From: Candidatus Solibacter sp.
GTDB lineage: Bacteria > Acidobacteriota > Terriglobia > Bryobacterales > Bryobacteraceae
Direction of reading: 5' to 3'
NCBI GenBank assembly: GCA_026394025.1
Contig: JAPKZC010000917.1
Span: 1 to 6,617, forward strand
DNA length: 6,617 nt
In this document: positions 4,362 to 6,617 of the stretch, in pieces
How the letters are laid out: each line of letters opens with the position of its first letter
Numbering within the stretch: the stretch's first letter is position 1
The notes under the pieces: model-generated
What the model saw: only the letters and a program-made list of their open reading frames with translations
What the model was told of the DNA's origin: nothing
Database searches by the model: none
Program-made: the position numbers and the translations under genes

Positions 4362-5192
4362 ATGAGAGAGGCACTCGTGGTGAAGCTGATGTTCGGCGCG
4401 GCGTTGCTTGGGCCCGGTCCCCTGGCGGGTCAGGCGGCGAGGCCCGCCCCCGCGACCGGCGAGTGGCGCTCTCTGTTCGACGGCAAATCGCTGGCGGGCT
4501 GGAAGGAATCGGATTTTTTCGGGGCCGGCAAAGTCACCATCGACAGGGGGGTTATCACCATCGGCTCCGGCGCGCTCACCGGCATCAACTGGGCGACTTC
4601 CTCTCTACCTTTCCCCACTTCCAACTACGAGGTGCGCATCGAGGCCGCGCGGTTGAAGGGGACCGATTTCTTCGCCGGGATCACGTTCCCCGTGGGAGAG
4701 TCCTTCTGTACCTGGATCAACGGCGGCTGGGGCGGCGAGGTCGTGGGCCTGTCGAGCATCGACGGCGCGGATGCTTCGATGAACGAGACCACGCTCACCT
4801 GGAAGTTCGAGCCGGGCCGCTGGTACTCCCTGCGCCTGCGCGTGACCCCCACCACGATCTCGGCCTGGATTGACGACGAACTCGTGATCGAAGCCGGCAT
4901 CGGCAAGAAGTGGATCGCCCTGCGCGAGGGCGACATCGATCGATCCATTCCATTCGGCATAGCGACCTACTCCACGGTGGCGGGAGTGCGGAAGATCGAG
5001 TGGCGTCCCCTGGCGCCGGCCGGCGCCGCGGCCAGAGAGCGGTCGCGCGGGGGCCGCGACGGCTACCGCCGCGGCGCGATTCCAGAAAACTCGCGACACA
5101 GTGAGTTCCTTTCCACCAGAGCCAATCCCCGTGCAAGTCGCGTCAATATGCGGCGGGCGGCGGATGCCGGGCGAAGCCAAGTACGCCCTTGA
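4362..5192 (+). CDS. Secreted DUF1080-domain protein (3-keto-disaccharide hydrolase / GH16-like family)
   Basis: The family (PF06439) has a concanavalin-like jelly-roll fold; characterised members cleave glycosides whose sugar has been oxidised at C3. The 276-residue product begins with a probable Sec signal peptide (MREALVVKLMFGAALLGPGP, then a cleavage-like AGQAA at about 22-26). The domain runs from about 34 to 217, opening with the hallmark EWRSLFDGKSLAGWKESD (34-51). It contains NYEVRIEAARLKGTDFFAGI (88-107), VVGLSSIDGADASMNET (127-143), the strand PGRWYSLRLRVTPTTISAWI (151-170), and ends PFGIATYSTVAGVRKIEWRPL (197-217). Residues 218-276 are Arg/Ala-rich, have no counterpart in the family and are probably read-through. 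It lies divergent from hrcA behind its own promoter and 71 nt before an oxidoreductase gene, the usual partner. The substrate cannot be read from the sequence. Confidence 0.88.
   Translation: MREALVVKLMFGAALLGPGPLAGQAARPAPATGEWRSLFDGKSLAGWKESDFFGAGKVTIDRGVITIGSGALTGINWATSSLPFPTSNYEVRIEAARLKGTDFFAGITFPVGESFCTWINGGWGGEVVGLSSIDGADASMNETTLTWKFEPGRWYSLRLRVTPTTISAWIDDELVIEAGIGKKWIALREGDIDRSIPFGIATYSTVAGVRKIEWRPLAPAGAAARERSRGGRDGYRRGAIPENSRHSEFLSTRANPRASRVNMRRAADAGRSQVRP
5012..5060 (+). repeat. GC-rich palindrome and hairpin at the end of the DUF1080 domain
   Basis: GGCGCCGGCCGGCGCC (5012-5027) is a perfect 16-bp palindrome. It is followed by a hairpin with stem GTCGCG (5042-5047) and CGCGAC (5055-5060). 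They lie exactly where the recognised domain ends and the anomalous tail begins. There is no T run, so this is not a classical terminator. It may be an old 3' end or the site of a sequence change that removed the original stop. Confidence 0.5.
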
Positions 5193-5217
5193 GAACGGAT
5201 TGGTGGGGTGCTACAGT
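5189..5217 (+). promoter_or_regulatory. Candidate promoter for the oxidoreductase gene
   Basis: TTGAGA (5189-5194), a 17-nt spacer and TACAGT (5212-5217) resemble a sigma-70 promoter overlapping the DUF1080 stop codon. The predicted start near 5224 would give a leader of about 40 nt. The oxidoreductase gene could therefore be expressed both from this site and by read-through from the DUF1080 promoter. Confidence 0.35.
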
Positions 5218-5263
5218 CATTTGGAAGAGTGGCGGAGCCTCTTATCCTTTTGAGGAGGAAATC

Positions 5264-6617
5264 ATGGCGGAAGAGAAGCAAGGCGTTACGCGGAGAAGAT
5301 TCGGGAAAACCTTGACCCAGGCCGGCGCCGTAGCCGCGGCCGCCGGACCGGCAATGGGCCAAATAGCCACACCCGGTCCAGGACAGTTTGGACCCGTAGT
5401 GGTCGGGAACTATGCCCTGAACGATCAACTGGTTTTCGGCGGCATCGGGATCCGCGGCCGCGGGATGGCCGACTTGAGACAGTTGCTGGGCGATGCGCGG
5501 GTGCGGTTCGTAGGCATCGCCGATGTTCGGGAGAGCGCTCGCGAGACGGTCAAGAGCACAGTCGATAACTATTACAAGAACAACGACTGCAAGATGTATC
5601 GCGACCCATCGGAGATCCTCGCGCGGACGGACATCGACGCTCTGCTGATTGCGACCAGCGACCGCTGGCATGGACCCATGGCGATGTGGGCGGCACAATC
5701 CGGCAAGGACATGTACATCGAGAAACCCGGCGCCATGTCGATCAACGAAAGCTATGCCATGGCCGACAATGTGCGCCGGTATGGCGTGGTGTACCAGTCG
5801 GGCGCACAGCGTAAGAACCAGTTCGCCTTTGAGTTCGCGGTCGGCCTGGCTCGCAGCGGCAAGCTGGGGAGGTTGCTGGAAGTGCACGCCGATACGGCGA
5901 TCGGGCTGGGAACCGTGGATGCGGGCGGGCACGGCTGGTGGCCGGCGGAGACTCCGGAACCGGATCCGTTGGTTTTCAATTGGGACAAGTGGCTGGGTCC
6001 GTGCCTCTGGCGGCCGTACAACTCCAACTACGCGGATCGCGGCCGCGGTGAGTTCTGGGATTTCCACGCCGGTCTGCTGGAGTGGGCGTCGCACACCGTC
6101 GCCATGGCTCAATGGGCCGCGGACATGGAGCACACCCAGCCGGTCGAGTACGTGCCCGAAGGCGGCATTTTCCGGGGCGACGGCCTGACCAGCCGGTACA
6201 CGATCACATGCCGGTACGCCAATGGCGTGCAACTCATCCTGCGCATCCACAGTTGGGGCGGGCTGGGCTCGTGCAGCAACCGGTTTGTAGGAACCGAAGG
6301 CTGGGTCGAAACCGGCGACAGCGGACGGGTCGAGGTATCTCCCAATCTGAAATCTCTGTTGCCCACCCGCCAGGGGACCAGGTACGACCCGACCGCCGCG
6401 CATATCAAGGAGTTCATAGATTGCATCCGTTCTCGAACTCCACCACGCGCCAATGCCGAAGTCACGGCTGCCACGCACGTTACCTCCCATGCGGCCTGGA
6501 TCTGCTCTCAACTGAACCGTAAGGTGACCTGGGATCCGGCCAAACGAATGTTCCTCAACGACGAAGAAGCCAATCGCATGCGCGGCCGGGCCTATCGCGA
6601 GCCCTGGCGGATGGAAG
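5264..6617 (+). CDS. Tat-exported Gfo/Idh/MocA-family oxidoreductase (3' end outside window)
   Basis: This is an NAD(P)-dependent sugar dehydrogenase family protein. The window holds 451 codons, and the closing AYREPWRME is typical of the last residues, so little is missing. The start is certain: GAGGAGG (5252-5258) lies 5 nt before the ATG. The N-terminus has a twin-arginine motif, TRRRFGK (9-15), then an Ala-rich stretch ending AMGQ (30-33), so the protein is exported folded, probably with its cofactor. The Rossmann domain shows GIGIRG (60-65), the acidic IADVRE (85-90), IATSDRWH (129-136) and the catalytic-site motif EKP (153-155). The C-terminal alpha/beta domain contains FWDFHAGLLEWASHTVAMAQWA (264-285), corresponding to the family 'DWG.H..D..qw', with the His (277) kept but the following Asp replaced by Ala (280). 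Such proteins commonly oxidise sugars at C3 for DUF1080 hydrolases. Substrate and direction are unknown. Confidence 0.93.
   Translation, partial: MAEEKQGVTRRRFGKTLTQAGAVAAAAGPAMGQIATPGPGQFGPVVVGNYALNDQLVFGGIGIRGRGMADLRQLLGDARVRFVGIADVRESARETVKSTVDNYYKNNDCKMYRDPSEILARTDIDALLIATSDRWHGPMAMWAAQSGKDMYIEKPGAMSINESYAMADNVRRYGVVYQSGAQRKNQFAFEFAVGLARSGKLGRLLEVHADTAIGLGTVDAGGHGWWPAETPEPDPLVFNWDKWLGPCLWRPYNSNYADRGRGEFWDFHAGLLEWASHTVAMAQWAADMEHTQPVEYVPEGGIFRGDGLTSRYTITCRYANGVQLILRIHSWGGLGSCSNRFVGTEGWVETGDSGRVEVSPNLKSLLPTRQGTRYDPTAAHIKEFIDCIRSRTPPRANAEVTAATHVTSHAAWICSQLNRKVTWDPAKRMFLNDEEANRMRGRAYREPWRME

Noticed and set aside
4319..4873. Plus-strand frame of 184 codons overlapping the start of the DUF1080 gene
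   Set aside because: It is Arg-rich and out of frame with the recognised domain and signal peptide; no ribosome site supports it.
5063..6511. Long open frame (482 codons) on the minus strand opposite the oxidoreductase gene
   Set aside because: It is antisense to a clear Gfo/Idh/MocA gene with a strong ribosome site, has no family motifs, and is the kind of mirror frame that GC-rich codon use produces.

Overview
The window is GC-rich bacterial chromosomal DNA. Its content is an hrcA-grpE-dnaJ heat-shock cluster, a Maf-family gene, a Fur-family regulator, and a divergent pair made of a DUF1080 (3-keto-disaccharide hydrolase family) gene and a Tat-exported Gfo/Idh/MocA oxidoreductase gene. Secreted DUF1080 and Tat-exported Gfo/Idh proteins side by side are typical of soil Acidobacteria (Bryobacterales/Solibacter-like), and also of Planctomycetes and Verrucomicrobia. 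I lean towards an acidobacterium, but this is inference from gene content and style, not from a marker gene.

Minus strand, read from right to left. A clear promoter at about 4104-4133 precedes hrcA (4070-3033). hrcA is followed closely by grpE (start probably the GTG at 2992, stop 2453) and dnaJ (GTG at 2447, stop 1314). The grpE-dnaJ gap is only 5 nt, so these look like one transcription unit. No dnaK is present, and no canonical CIRCE operator is visible upstream of hrcA. After dnaJ lies a 325-nt gap with a probable transposase tail remnant (IS110-like, tentative) and a GC-rich hairpin followed by five T residues. Then come maf (988-386) and, after a gap holding two inverted copies of an ACGCxGAG-type repeat, the 5' part of a fur-family gene (235-1, running off the left edge).

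Plus strand. A second, divergent promoter (TTGAGC-18-TATTAT, 4177-4206) drives a leader of about 150 nt with strong inverted repeats and mutually exclusive hairpins. It leads into the DUF1080 gene (4362-5192). Seventy-one nt later, behind a strong Shine-Dalgarno sequence, begins the oxidoreductase gene (5264 to the right edge, almost complete). In the known family pathway a Gfo/Idh/MocA enzyme oxidises a sugar at C3 and a DUF1080 hydrolase cleaves the 3-keto-glycoside. The pair may therefore act together in envelope sugar degradation.

I see no clearly new system. The points most worth a second look are the structured leader before the DUF1080 gene, the intergenic repeat that supplies the C-terminus of Maf, the apparent absence of CIRCE, and the Arg-rich tail beyond the DUF1080 domain.
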